A DNA stretch of 64,000 nt, taken from assembly GCA_025463565.1 (NCBI GenBank), contig JAODAT010000075.1, positions 1 through 64,000 on the forward strand, written 5' to 3'. The notes under the pieces are model-generated. The model had not been told where the DNA came from. It worked only from the letters and a program-made list of their open reading frames with translations, and did no database searches. Positions 42,379 to 51,350 of the stretch are shown in pieces. The translations under genes and the position numbers were made by a program. Positions within the stretch are counted from its first letter, which is position 1; the number at the start of each line of letters is the position of its first letter. The DNA is from Microbacteriaceae bacterium (GTDB taxonomy: Bacteria; Actinomycetota; Actinomycetes; Actinomycetales; Microbacteriaceae).

Positions 42379-43758
42379 TCAGTCGGCGGCGAGGGCCGCG
42401 ACCGGGGCGATGCGCGTGGCGCGGCGGGCCGGCGCGACCGACGCCACCGCGATGAGCACGAGGGCTGCGCCGACGATCACGACCAGCAGCAGCCCCGGGA
42501 TCGCCGGGGCGACGATGCCATGCACGGATGCCCCGAGCAGCGACTGCGCGCCCGCCCAGCCGTAGAAGGTGCCGAGCACCAGTCCCACCAGCACGGAGGC
42601 CACGGTGAGCTGCGCGCTCTCCGCCAGGATCATGGTGCGCACCTGTCGCACCGTGAACCCGAGCGCGCGCAGGAGCCCGAGCTCGCGGGTGCGCTGCAGC
42701 ACGCTCAGCGAGAGCGTATTCACCATGCCGACGGCGGCGATCAGGGCGCTGAATCCCATCAGGATGGAGAACACCGCGACCGTCGTACTCAGCACTGTGT
42801 CGGTGCCCTGATAGGAATCGGGCGACTGCAACCGGTCCTGCGCGATGAACACCTGGAAGCTCGCTACAGCCACCGCGAACATGGTGATCAGGGTGACCCC
42901 GATCACCATACCGATGGTGCTGCGAGAGCTTCGCTCTGGGTACCTGACGGCATTCTCGGACGCGAGCCGCGCAGTCGCGCTCCGGCCGAACAAGCGGCCG
43001 ACGAGACGCAGGGCCAGCGGCATCACCAGCTGCGCGCCGAGCACGAGACCGGTGAACGAGAGGATGCCGCCGACTACTCCGATGAGAACGCCGAGTGGAC
43101 TGACCAGGCCGGCCAGCATCCCGAGCATCATCGTCGCGATGCCGACGATGAAGAGCACGATCGCGAGCGCATTCCGTCGCGGACGGCGAGCCGCCTCCTC
43201 GCGCGAACGCTCGACGGCGACACCGGTCGCCTCGATCGGCGAGACCTCCAGCACGCGGCGGGATCCGATCCACGAGGCAAGCCAGGTAGTGAGGATGACC
43301 GCGACGGCCGGCAGCGCAACAACGGGAGTGAACCAGCCATAGTCGATGTTCGGCAGGGTATGACTGCCGACGCCGATGGCCACCAGGAGCGCCGTCAAGG
43401 CGGTGCCGATCACTGTGCCGATGACCCCGCCGGCGACCCCGACGAGCAGGCCTTCACGAGCGACGGCCTTGCGCTGGTCTGAGGCGCTCGACCCGATCAG
43501 TCTCAGCAACGCGATAGTGCGCGTGCGGCCGGCGATGATTGTGGCGAAGGTGTTCGCCGTCACGATCGTTCCGACGTACACGGCGATCGCGATGAAGACC
43601 CAGGCAACCGCGGCGAGCATGATGCGAACCGTATGGCTGGAACCGGTGACGTCGTTAGCCTGAATCATCTCGGAAAGAACGTTCGTCACCTCGAGAAGCG
43701 TGACGCCGAAGGCGGAACTCAGTGAGGCGACCAGGATGCTGGGGGCATGGTTTCTCAT
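42379..43758 (-). CDS. FtsX-like ABC transporter permease
   Basis: 459 residues with eight hydrophobic helices in two FtsX blocks. The first (~45-165: 'FIAIAVYVGTIVTANTFATIIAGRTRTIALLRLIGSSASDQRKAVAREGLLVGV') and the second (~330-455: 'MGFSALIAAVGMVNTLSLSVLQRTRELGLLRALGFTVRQVRTMILAE') each show the coupling-helix motif. It pairs with the LolD/MacB-type ATPase upstream (ATGA overlap), forming an exporter or lipoprotein/peptide-detoxification module next to a two-component system. Confidence 0.92.
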   Translation of the reverse strand: MRNHAPSILVASLSSAFGVTLLEVTNVLSEMIQANDVTGSSHTVRIMLAAVAWVFIAIAVYVGTIVTANTFATIIAGRTRTIALLRLIGSSASDQRKAVAREGLLVGVAGGVIGTVIGTALTALLVAIGVGSHTLPNIDYGWFTPVVALPAVAVILTTWLASWIGSRRVLEVSPIEATGVAVERSREEAARRPRRNALAIVLFIVGIATMMLGMLAGLVSPLGVLIGVVGGILSFTGLVLGAQLVMPLALRLVGRLFGRSATARLASENAVRYPERSSRSTIGMVIGVTLITMFAVAVASFQVFIAQDRLQSPDSYQGTDTVLSTTVAVFSILMGFSALIAAVGMVNTLSLSVLQRTRELGLLRALGFTVRQVRTMILAESAQLTVASVLVGLVLGTFYGWAGAQSLLGASVHGIVAPAIPGLLLVVIVGAALVLIAVASVAPARRATRIAPVAALAAD

Positions 43759-44516
43759 GCCGTGACCTCGATCCCGAGCATGAAGGTCGAGATCTCTTCG
43801 GCTGTGGAGCGCTCGCGCTCTTCGACTACGCGGCCATCCGCGAGAAACAGGATGCGGTCGGCATAGCTCGCCGCGATCGGATCGTGGGTGACCATCGCTA
43901 TCCCCTGCCCGTACTCGGTGCTGGCAGCGGCGAGCAGCGAGAGCACCTCGCGGCTGGTGCGCGAGTCGAGGTTGCCAGTCGGCTCGTCGGCGAACACGAG
44001 GTCGGGCCTGGCCGCGAGGGCACGGGCGATGGCGACGCGCTGCTGCTGCCCACCGGAGAGTTCATGCGGACGATGCGTGAGCCGGTCCCGCAGCCCGAGC
44101 GAGTCGATGAGGCGTTCCGTCCAGGCCGTCTCGTCGGCGCTCGGTCGGCGACCGTCGAGTTCGAAGGGCAGGCGGATATTCGCACGTACGTCGAGCGTCG
44201 GCACGAGGTTGAAGGCCTGGAAGACGAATCCGACGCGACGGCGGCGGAGCACGGTGAGCTCGGCGTCGGCGAGGCCGGTAATCTCGGTCGACCCGAGCCA
44301 CGCCCGCCCGCTGCTGGCAGTGTCGAGTCCCGCCATGATGTGCATGAGCGTCGACTTGCCCGAGCCGCTGGGACCCATGATCGCGGTGAACTGGCCCTGG
44401 CGAAGGCCGATGCTGACGTCGTCGAGCGCCGTCACCGTGTTCGTGCCGCTTCCGTAGGACTTGCTGAGGTTCTCGACGCGGGCGACGAGCCCTGCGTCCG
44501 AATGGTTATGTGTCAT
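43755..44516 (-). CDS. MacB/LolD-type ABC transporter ATP-binding protein
   Basis: 253 residues. Walker [10 protein letters not shown], '[18 protein letters not shown]', signature [16 protein letters not shown], Walker [23 protein letters not shown] 44516 (MTHNHSDAG) is preferred to the track start 44582. It lies 73 bp after the response regulator gene and overlaps the permease. The TCS-ABC arrangement recalls antimicrobial-peptide-sensing modules, although the kinase is of NarL and not BceS type. Confidence 0.93.
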   Translation of the reverse strand: MTHNHSDAGLVARVENLSKSYGSGTNTVTALDDVSIGLRQGQFTAIMGPSGSGKSTLMHIMAGLDTASSGRAWLGSTEITGLADAELTVLRRRRVGFVFQAFNLVPTLDVRANIRLPFELDGRRPSADETAWTERLIDSLGLRDRLTHRPHELSGGQQQRVAIARALAARPDLVFADEPTGNLDSRTSREVLSLLAAASTEYGQGIAMVTHDPIAASYADRILFLADGRVVEERERSTAEEISTFMLGIEVTA

Positions 44517-44589
44517 GGTTCCATGCTCGGGCGATGCGATGAGCAGAACATCGGGCGCGAGTCTCGACCCGCTACATCGCAAGGATGAT

Positions 44590-45228
44590 CTAGTTCAACC
44601 CGTGCTCGTACGCGAACACGACCAGCTGCACGCGATCCCTGAGCCCCAGCTTGCCGAGCACGCGGCTGATGTGGGTCTTCACCGTGGCCTCGCTGAGAAA
44701 CTCGCTGGCGGCGATCTCCGCGTTGCTCAAACCTCGCGCTGCCAGGTGGAAGATCTCCTTCTCGCGAGCGGTCAGCTCGCCGAATACCGCAGGCGCCTCG
44801 CGTGGCGCGGTGCCGGCGAAATGCTCGAACAGTTCACGGGTCGCGGATGCCGCGAACACAGTTGTACCGGCGTGCACCGTGCGGATGGCGGCCAGCAGGA
44901 ATTCCGGGTCGGCATCCTTCAGCACGAACCCGCTCGCCCCGCCGCGGATCGCTCGGGCGGCGGCCTCATCGAGATCGAAGGTGGTCAGCACGATCACTCG
45001 CGGAGGGTTTGGGGCTGCGGTGATCTCGACGGTGGCCGCGATGCCATCCATCACCGGCATCCGGATGTCCATGAGCACGACATCGGGCCGCGTCTCGGCG
45101 ACCATGCCCACGGCGTCCATCCCATTGCCGGCTTCACCCACGAAGGCGAGGTCGGCCTGGGACTCGACCAGCATGCGAATGCCCGCCCGGAACAGGGCCT
45201 GGTCGTCGACCAGCGCAACCCGGATCAC
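44590..45228 (-). CDS. NarL/FixJ-family response regulator
   Basis: 212 residues. Receiver 'VIRVALVDDQALFRAGIRML', phospho-acceptor in 'VVLMDIRMP', Thr and Lys (FVLKDADPE), then a LuxR HTH (ELTAREKEIFHLAARGLSNAEIAASEFLSEATVKTHISRVLGKL). The track merges it with an out-of-frame upstream stretch; GTG 45228 overlaps the kinase stop (GTGA) and gives the family N-terminus. It probably controls the ABC/FtsX genes downstream. Confidence 0.94.
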   Translation of the reverse strand: MIRVALVDDQALFRAGIRMLVESQADLAFVGEAGNGMDAVGMVAETRPDVVLMDIRMPVMDGIAATVEITAAPNPPRVIVLTTFDLDEAAARAIRGGASGFVLKDADPEFLLAAIRTVHAGTTVFAASATRELFEHFAGTAPREAPAVFGELTAREKEIFHLAARGLSNAEIAASEFLSEATVKTHISRVLGKLGLRDRVQLVVFAYEHGLN

Positions 45229-46361
45229 GACGGCACCCTTGCCGTAACGACCCAGGAGTCGCCGACAGCTCCGGCCTCGAACGCTCCACCGACGAGGGCG
45301 GCCCGCTCCCGCATTCCGATCACACCGTGGCCACCACTGTTCGACGCCGAGTCGCCGATCGGGTTGGAGATCACGACCGACACCGGGTCGGACCACTCGA
45401 ACGCAACCGTGACGGGCCGCCCGACGGCGCCGTGCCGAAGCGCATTCGTCAACGCCTCCTGCACGATGCGATACAGCGCCAGCTGCTGGCCGCTCGCCAG
45501 AGTTCCCGGCGAACCCGTGTCGGTGCGTTGCACATCCACTCCGGAGCTGCGGAACTGGTCGACCAGCCGGTCGAGGTCGACGAGTGCCGGCTGCGGTCCG
45601 TCGCCCTGGCTGTGTCTCAGCTGGGTCAGCAGCAGGCGCACGTCGCCGAGAGCCTCCCGGGCGGTCGCGGAGATCGTGGTGAGGGCCGTCTCGACGGCCG
45701 CCGGGTCCTTCGCCGCCGCATAGCGGGCGCCATCGGCCTGCGCGATCACCACGGCGAGCGAGTGGGCGACGACGTCGTGCATGTCGCGGGCGATGCGGTT
45801 GCGTTCCTGCTCGACCACGACATCCTTCTCGGCCAGCGCCTGCGCCCGGCGGCTGTCGCGCGCCCGCCGGTAGGTGCGCACGAGTTGCCCGATCGTCCAG
45901 GACAGGCCGAGCACGGCGAGCAGCCCGAAGAAGGCGATGACGAACGACCGGATCGCATCCGAAACGTTCGGATAGGCGAAGCCGTACTCGCCGAAGAACG
46001 GCAGGATGACGAGGTAGAGCTCTGCCACGAGAGAGCCAACCACTGCCGACGCCAGCCCGACCCAGCGAACCAGCCGCCCGCCGTAGGCCGCGGTGCAGTA
46101 CAGGACGCCGAGTACCGCCACGTCGACGAAGGCCGGTGCGTTCACCCGGAACAGCATCTGCACTATCGCGCCCACCCAGGCCAGCACGAGCGCGAGACAG
46201 GGGCTGAACCGCCTGATGGCCAGCGCGATCGTCATCACGACGAGAACGCCGATCGACGCCCAATTCTCATCCTTGGCCTGGATGGCGTACCCGACCAGCA
46301 GGAACACGAGCGCGATGATGACGTCGGCAGCGAGCTGCGGACGGGTCAACGAGCGGAACAT
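45225..46361 (-). CDS. Sensor histidine kinase (HisKA_3 type)
   Basis: 378 residues. Four to five N-terminal membrane helices (~10-150), HisKA_3 with the phospho-acceptor in 'RIARDMHDVVAHSLAVVIAQADGARYAA', then HATPase_c ('IVQEALTNALRHGA', 'SNPIGDSASNSGGHGVIGMRERAALVGG'). The classic DxGxG motif is replaced by 'NPIGDSASNSGGHG', a known NarL-kinase variation. GAGGG precedes the ATG. It heads the kinase-regulator-ATPase-permease operon. Confidence 0.93.
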   Translation of the reverse strand: MFRSLTRPQLAADVIIALVFLLVGYAIQAKDENWASIGVLVVMTIALAIRRFSPCLALVLAWVGAIVQMLFRVNAPAFVDVAVLGVLYCTAAYGGRLVRWVGLASAVVGSLVAELYLVILPFFGEYGFAYPNVSDAIRSFVIAFFGLLAVLGLSWTIGQLVRTYRRARDSRRAQALAEKDVVVEQERNRIARDMHDVVAHSLAVVIAQADGARYAAAKDPAAVETALTTISATAREALGDVRLLLTQLRHSQGDGPQPALVDLDRLVDQFRSSGVDVQRTDTGSPGTLASGQQLALYRIVQEALTNALRHGAVGRPVTVAFEWSDPVSVVISNPIGDSASNSGGHGVIGMRERAALVGGAFEAGAVGDSWVVTARVPS

Positions 46362-46412
46362 CCCTCAACCGTATGGCCAACGCCACCCGAAAGAATCAGT
46401 CGAGCGATGTAC

Positions 46413-47315
46413 CTAGAATCCCAGCCGCCCGAGCTGCTTCGGGTCGCGCTGCCAGTCCTTCGCGACCTTCACCCGCAGCGAGAGGAAGACCTGCTTGCCC
46501 ACCAGCGGTTCGATCTGCGCTCGGGCCCTGGCGCCGACATCCGCCAGCCTCGAACCCTGGTGACCGATGATGATGCCCTTCTGGCTGTCCCGCTCGACGA
46601 AGAGGTTGGCGAAGATCTCGACCAGGTCTTTGTCGTCGCGCTCGATGATGTCGTCGATCGTCACCGCGATCGAGTGCGGCAATTCGTCTTCGACGCCCTC
46701 GAGCACCGCCTCGCGGATGAGTTCGGAGATGCGCGCCTCGAGACCTTCTTCTGTCACAGCATCGGCCGGGTAGAGCGCCGCCGAGAGCGGCAGCAGCTTG
46801 ATGAGCTCGGTCGCGAGCGTGTCGAGCTGGATGCGGTCGGTGGCGGAGACGGGAATGATCGCCGCCCAGTCGCGCAACTCCGACACGGCCTGCAATTGCA
46901 GCGCCACCTGCGGCTTCGAGGTCGCGTCGATCTTGGTGACGATCGCCACCTTCTTCGCGCGCGGGAAGGAGTCGAGTTGCTCGTTGATGTAGCGGTCGCC
47001 CGGGCCGATCTTCTCGTCGGCCGGCACACAGAACCCGACAACATCGACGTCTCCGAGCGTGGTCTGCACGATGGCGTTGAGCCGCTCGCCGAGCAGGGTG
47101 CGTGGCCGGTGCATGCCGGGGGTGTCGACGAGTATGAGCTGGCCGCCGGCCGAGTGTGCGATGCCGCGGATGGCGCGGCGGGTGGTCTGCGGCTTCGACG
47201 AGGTGATCGCCACCTTCTCGCCCACCAGCGCGTTGGTCAGAGTCGACTTGCCGACGTTGGGGCGTCCGACGAAGGAGACGAACCCTGCCCTGAAGCCATC
47301 TGGTTGGTCAGGCAC
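46413..47315 (-). CDS. era: GTPase Era
   Basis: 300 residues; binds 16S rRNA 3' end in 30S maturation. G1 GRPNVGKST, G2 region 'QTTRRAIRG', G3 DTPG, G4 TKID, G5 'VSATD', then the C-terminal KH domain 'GIIIGHQGSRLADVGARARAQIEPLVGKQVFLSLRVKVAKDW'. The track's longer frame is an artefact; GTG 47315 (VPDQPDG) overlaps the CNNM stop by eight bases. Confidence 0.96.
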   Translation of the reverse strand: MPDQPDGFRAGFVSFVGRPNVGKSTLTNALVGEKVAITSSKPQTTRRAIRGIAHSAGGQLILVDTPGMHRPRTLLGERLNAIVQTTLGDVDVVGFCVPADEKIGPGDRYINEQLDSFPRAKKVAIVTKIDATSKPQVALQLQAVSELRDWAAIIPVSATDRIQLDTLATELIKLLPLSAALYPADAVTEEGLEARISELIREAVLEGVEDELPHSIAVTIDDIIERDDKDLVEIFANLFVERDSQKGIIIGHQGSRLADVGARARAQIEPLVGKQVFLSLRVKVAKDWQRDPKQLGRLGF

Positions 47316-48612
47316 TGGTTTCACCGGTTTCTTTGCTGGTCTTGCGGAAGGCGGCCTGGGCGTCCATGAGGGCCTGGTCACGTTCGACCAGCACCGTTGA
47401 CACCTGTTTGCGCCTGCCCTCCACGCGATCGGCGGTGAGGATGAGTCCAGAATACGTGGCCACCGAGCCGGCGACGGGCAGACGGCCGAGCGCTTTCGCC
47501 AGGAGGCCGCCGACGGAATCGACGTCATCGTCTTCGAGCTCGATGTCGAACAACTCGCCGAGTTCGTCGACCGGAAGGCGCGCCGCGACCCGGTACCGGC
47601 CCGGCGACAGCTCCTCGATCTCCACCACCTCGTGGTCATACTCATCGGAGATGTCGCCCACGAGCTCCTCGATCAGGTCCTCCAGTGTGACGAGACCCGC
47701 GATGCCGCCGTACTCGTCGATCACCATGGCCAGGTGGTTCGACTCGAGTTGCATCTGGCGCAGGGTGTCGTCGGCCTTCTTCGACTCGGGGATGAACAGG
47801 GCCGGCCGCGCGAGGGATGCCACGGTGACCCCGTCGAGTGTCTTCGGGCGTTCGTAGCTGATGCGCGCGACATCCCGAAGGTAGAGGATGCCGATCACCT
47901 CGTCGACATCGCCGCCGATCACCGGCATGCGCGACACGCCCTTCGAGAGGAAGAGCGCCATCGCCGAGCCGACGCCCGAATCGTCGTCGATGGTGATCAT
48001 GTCGATACGCGGAATCATCACCTCACGCACGAGAGTGTCGTTGAACTCGAAGATCGAGTGGATGAGTTCGCGGTCATCCTCCTCCAGCACGTCCTGCTCG
48101 GTGGCCTCATCGACCATGCTGAGCAGCTGCTCCTCCGAGGAGAAGGTCGCGTTGCGACCCGGAGTGACACGGTCCCCGACTGCGACCAGCGCGGCGGCGA
48201 CCGGGCCGAGCAGCAGTCGGAGGGCGTGAACCAGCCAGGCGGAGAAAGTCACTACGCCGCGGGCGTGCACTCGCCCCACGCTGCGCGGACTAGAGCCGAC
48301 GAGCACGAACGACACCACGATCATGATCAGGGCGGAGGCGAGCAGCGCCCACCACCAGTCCCAGATGTATGCAAACGACAGGGAGACCAGCACAGCCGCG
48401 GTGGTCTCGGCGACGACCCGTGTGAAGTTGACGGCGTTGACGTGCGCCCCGACGTCGCCCGCGATCGCGACCAGCGAATTGCGTGCCCGGGCGTGGGTGG
48501 AGAGCTCAAGCAGGTCCGCGCGCGACAATACCCCGAGCGCGGAGTCGATGGCGGCGAGCAGCCCGCCGAGGATCACCAGCAGCACGGCGACGCCGATGAA
48601 GATGGGGATCAT
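47308..48612 (-). CDS. CNNM/CorC (hemolysin-C-like) membrane protein with CBS pair
   Basis: 434 residues. The N-terminal DUF21 membrane domain has three to four helices and a small-residue opening 'GLLAAIDSALGVLSRADLLEL'. Two CBS domains occupy ~190-330 (MIPRIDMITIDDDSGVGSAMALFLSKGVSRMPVIG ... VIDEYGGIAGLVTLEDLIEELVGDI), followed by the CorC_HlyC domain. It is linked to Mg2+/Co2+ efflux or homeostasis and is normally encoded between ybeY and era, as here. Confidence 0.94.
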   Translation of the reverse strand: MIPIFIGVAVLLVILGGLLAAIDSALGVLSRADLLELSTHARARNSLVAIAGDVGAHVNAVNFTRVVAETTAAVLVSLSFAYIWDWWWALLASALIMIVVSFVLVGSSPRSVGRVHARGVVTFSAWLVHALRLLLGPVAAALVAVGDRVTPGRNATFSSEEQLLSMVDEATEQDVLEEDDRELIHSIFEFNDTLVREVMIPRIDMITIDDDSGVGSAMALFLSKGVSRMPVIGGDVDEVIGILYLRDVARISYERPKTLDGVTVASLARPALFIPESKKADDTLRQMQLESNHLAMVIDEYGGIAGLVTLEDLIEELVGDISDEYDHEVVEIEELSPGRYRVAARLPVDELGELFDIELEDDDVDSVGGLLAKALGRLPVAGSVATYSGLILTADRVEGRRKQVSTVLVERDQALMDAQAAFRKTSKETGETSA

Positions 48613-48619
48613 GGTTCGA

Positions 48620-49081
48620 CTATTTTCGTCGTTCGGCGAGCGCGAAGGCGGCGAGAATCTCGCCCTGGATGCCGAACATCTCCTTCTCCTCGTCTGGCTC
48701 CGCGTGATCGAAGCCGAGCAGGTGAAGGATTCCGTGAGTGGTCAGCAGAAGCAGCTCATCGAGCGTCGAGTGGCCTGCCGTCTCGGCCTGGCCGATGGCA
48801 ACCTGCGGACAGAGCACGATGTCGCCGAGAAGACCGGCCGGGGTCATGGCCTCTTCCGTGCCCGGGCGCAGCTCATCCATGGGGAAGCTGAGCACGTCGG
48901 TCGGACCGGGCTCGTCCATCCACTGCAGGTGAAGCTGCTCCATCGCTCCTTCGTCGACGAGCACGATCGCGAGCTCGGCGTCCGGATGCACGTGCAGGTA
49001 GTCGAGCGCGAAGGTCGACAGGCGCAGCAGTGCGGTCTCGTCGACCGAGATCACCGACTCGTTGTTGATGTCGATGCTCAC
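48620..49081 (-). CDS. ybeY: Endoribonuclease YbeY
   Basis: 153 residues; metal-dependent RNase in rRNA maturation and ribosome quality control. The zinc motif HGILHLLGFDH and 'GPTDVLSFPMDE' are intact. The ATG overlaps the phoH stop (ATGA). Confidence 0.96.
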   Translation of the reverse strand: MSIDINNESVISVDETALLRLSTFALDYLHVHPDAELAIVLVDEGAMEQLHLQWMDEPGPTDVLSFPMDELRPGTEEAMTPAGLLGDIVLCPQVAIGQAETAGHSTLDELLLLTTHGILHLLGFDHAEPDEEKEMFGIQGEILAAFALAERRK

Positions 49082-50091
49082 TGTTTTCTGCTCTCTCGTT
49101 CGAACCGCGCCGCCTGCCGCTCGGCGTCGTATCGCGTGTAGGCGTCGACTATTCGGCCGACCAGGTTGTGGCGAACGACGTCGTCGCTGGTCAGCCGCGC
49201 GAAGTGGATGTCGTCGATGTCATCGAGCACGCTCGTCACCAACTGCAGCCCGCTGGCCCCGGTCGGCAGGTCCACTTGGGTGATGTCCCCCGTGACGACC
49301 ATCTTCGAGCCGTGGCCGAGCCGGGTGAGGAACATCTTCATCTGCTCGGGCGTGGTGTTCTGTGCCTCGTCCAGCACCACGAAAGCCTCGTTGAGCGTGC
49401 GACCGCGCATGTAGGCGAGAGGAGCGACCTCGATGGTGCCCGCAGCGAGCAGCTTCGGCACGATCTCCGGGTCCATCATCTCGTTCAGCGCGTCGTACAG
49501 CGGGCGCAGATACGGGTCGATCTTGTCGGTGAGCGTGCCCGGCAGATAGCCGAGGCGTTCCCCCGCCTCGACCGCTGGCCGGGTGAGGATGATACGGCTC
49601 ACCTCTTTGCGCTGCAGCGCCTGCACGGCCTTCGCCATCGCGAGGTAGGTCTTGCCTGTGCCTGCGGGCCCGATGCCGAAGGTGATGGTGTTCACATCGA
49701 TGGCGTCGACGTAGGCCTTCTGGCCGAGCGTCTTCGGACGGATGCTCTTGCCACGGCTGGTGAGGATCGCCTGACTGAGCAGCTCGGCCGGGCTCGACCG
49801 TGGGTCGTCGCGCAGGATTTTGGCGGACTCGGTGACGTCGCGCGAACCCAGCTCGAAGTCGGCGCGGATCATGCTGACCAGCTCATCCACCAGGCGCTCC
49901 GCCGCACGCACCTGATCAGGGTCGCCCTCGAGAGTGATGACGTTGCCGCGGACGAGCACGCTCACCGAGGGGAACTGGCCCTCGATGGTTTTCAGCAGTC
50001 GGTCCTGCGGGCCGAGCAATCGCACCATGGCGACGCCATCGACACTGATCTCGACTCGACCGAAACCTGCGGGTTGATTAATTGAAGCCAA
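49078..50091 (-). CDS. phoH: PhoH-like ATPase
   Basis: 337 residues. An N-terminal KH-like RNA-binding segment (~15-75: 'SVSVLVRGNVITLEGDPDQVRAAERLVDELV') precedes the ATPase with Walker A GPAGTGKT and Walker B 'FVVLDEAQN', plus 'RPAVEAGERLGYLPG'. It is thought to act with YbeY in RNA metabolism, the next gene. The track starts upstream out of frame; TTG 50091 overlaps the HIT gene by 14 bp and has AAGGA upstream. Confidence 0.94.
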   Translation of the reverse strand: MASINQPAGFGRVEISVDGVAMVRLLGPQDRLLKTIEGQFPSVSVLVRGNVITLEGDPDQVRAAERLVDELVSMIRADFELGSRDVTESAKILRDDPRSSPAELLSQAILTSRGKSIRPKTLGQKAYVDAIDVNTITFGIGPAGTGKTYLAMAKAVQALQRKEVSRIILTRPAVEAGERLGYLPGTLTDKIDPYLRPLYDALNEMMDPEIVPKLLAAGTIEVAPLAYMRGRTLNEAFVVLDEAQNTTPEQMKMFLTRLGHGSKMVVTGDITQVDLPTGASGLQLVTSVLDDIDDIHFARLTSDDVVRHNLVGRIVDAYTRYDAERQAARFERESRKQ

Positions 50092-50452
50092 GGGATCCTT
50101 CGGTGAGGCCGGGTTCGCCGGGTTCGGCGCCCAGCACATGAGCATGAACATGGAACACGGTCTGGCCGGAACGCTCGCCCGTGTTGAAGATGAGTCGGTA
50201 CTGGCCGCCGGTGCGCTCGTCGGCGAGCTGCTGGCCGACGGCGATGATCTCGGCGAGCAGCGCCGGGTCCGCCGCGGCAATTTCGGAGACGTTGCGATAG
50301 TCCGGCGTCTTCGGCACCACGAGCAGGTGCACGGGGGCTTTGGGCGCAATGTCGGTGAACGCGATGATGCGCTCGTTCTCGAACACAATATCGGCCGGGA
50401 TCTGCCGGTCGACGATCATCGAGAAGACGGACTTCTCTCCTGTGCTTGCCAT
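50078..50452 (-). CDS. HIT-family nucleotide hydrolase
   Basis: 124 residues. The catalytic triad HVHAHVL and 'FTDIAPKAPVHLLVVPK' define the Hint/HinT branch, which hydrolyses AMP-linked amines and aminoacyl adenylates. ATG 50452 follows TACGCT by six bases, so an internal promoter may start a transcript for HIT-phoH-ybeY here. Confidence 0.94.
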   Translation of the reverse strand: MASTGEKSVFSMIVDRQIPADIVFENERIIAFTDIAPKAPVHLLVVPKTPDYRNVSEIAAADPALLAEIIAVGQQLADERTGGQYRLIFNTGERSGQTVFHVHAHVLGAEPGEPGLTEGSLGFN

Positions 50453-50464
50453 GCGACTAGCGTA
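50453..50464 (-). promoter_or_regulatory. Putative leaderless promoter of the HIT-phoH-ybeY segment
   Basis: TACGCT (50459-50464), six bases, ATG 50452, inside the 25-bp gap after rsmE. Confidence 0.4.
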
Positions 50465-50477
50465 ACCGGGGGTTCCG

Positions 50478-51206
50478 TCACCAGCGCCCGAGTTTCGCGC
50501 TCAGCACAGCGAGCGCGGCGGGGCCTGCGGTCGATGTGCGCAGCACGGTGTCGCCCAGCCGGACGAGTTCGGCGCCGCCCGCCTGCAGCCGAGAAAGCTC
50601 CGCCGGTACGATTCCGCCCTCGGGGCCGACGACCAGCACGATGTCGCGATCGTCGGGCTCGAGCGCGCTCAGGGCCAGCTCGGCGGTGGGTTCGAGCACC
50701 AGCATCCGGGTCTCTGCCGCAAGCGTCGCGAGCACCTGGGTCGAGGCGAGATCCGCCACCTCGGGAATCCACGGTCGCACCGACTGCTTGGTCGCCTCGC
50801 GCACGATCGCCGACCAGCGCTCGTGGCCCTTCCGCACTTTGGCACCCTCCCACTTCACGATGGAGCGCTGGGCCGACCACGGGATGACGCCGTCGACTCC
50901 GAGCTCGGTCGCCTGCTGCACGGCGTATTCGTCGCGGTCGCCCTTCGCCAGGGCCTGCGCCAGCCAGATCGCCGGACTCGCCGCCGGGGTCGTCACCACC
51001 TCATCCACCTCGACGACGAACTGGGTCGGCTCGGCGGAGACGATCACCCCCGAGGCGACGAATCCCGACCCGTTGCCGACCGTGATGCGCTCCCCCACGG
51101 CGACCCGGCTCACCGTCACCGCGTGCCGGGCCTCGGGCCCGGATACCGTGATTCGGGCGCCCGGTTCGACCGGAGGCTGGTCCTCGCTCAGGTAGAAGTG
51201 CGCCAT
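50478..51206 (-). CDS. rsmE: 16S rRNA (uracil-1498-N3)-methyltransferase
   Basis: 242 residues, SPOUT-fold SAM enzyme. 'GSGFVASGVIVSAE' is in the N-terminal PUA-like domain. The C-terminal knot has 'QATELGVDGVIPWSAQRSIVKW', 'VVGPEGGIVPAELSRLQAGGAELVRLGDTVLRTSTAGPAAL'. It lies between dnaJ and the HIT gene. Repeat copy 10 lies 17 bp upstream, between rsmE and dnaJ. Confidence 0.95.
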   Translation of the reverse strand: MAHFYLSEDQPPVEPGARITVSGPEARHAVTVSRVAVGERITVGNGSGFVASGVIVSAEPTQFVVEVDEVVTTPAASPAIWLAQALAKGDRDEYAVQQATELGVDGVIPWSAQRSIVKWEGAKVRKGHERWSAIVREATKQSVRPWIPEVADLASTQVLATLAAETRMLVLEPTAELALSALEPDDRDIVLVVGPEGGIVPAELSRLQAGGAELVRLGDTVLRTSTAGPAALAVLSAKLGRW

Positions 51207-51223
51207 CCGTCACCGCCCCTTTC

Positions 51224-51315
51224 GGAAATTCAGGACTTTGGTCATGCGAGTTGAGCAAGGTTGCCGACAACGCGGGATGTCCGGTGCGCTGCTTTGACCA
51301 TTGTCCTGAATTTCC
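51224..51315. repeat. Inverted-repeat element copy 10 (56-bp interior, variant right arm)
   Basis: Left arm 51224-51241 is standard; right arm 51298-51315 is CCATTGTCCTGAATTTCC, so two inner positions are mismatched. It separates dnaJ (stop 35 bp away) from rsmE within an otherwise tight operon. Confidence 0.93.
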
Positions 51316-51350
51316 GAAGGTGCACGGGAGCGAGGGGCGACAGGACGGGG

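Noticed and set aside
44590-46263. 557-residue minus ORF suggesting a fusion with the response regulator
   Set aside because: The upstream part is the kinase gene read out of frame; the regulator starts at GTG 45228 overlapping the true kinase stop.
45327-47369. 680-residue plus-strand ORF
   Set aside because: Antisense shadow of the kinase and era genes.
46413-47645. 410-residue minus ORF suggesting an N-terminally extended Era
   Set aside because: The first 110 residues are the CNNM gene in another frame; Era begins at GTG 47315.
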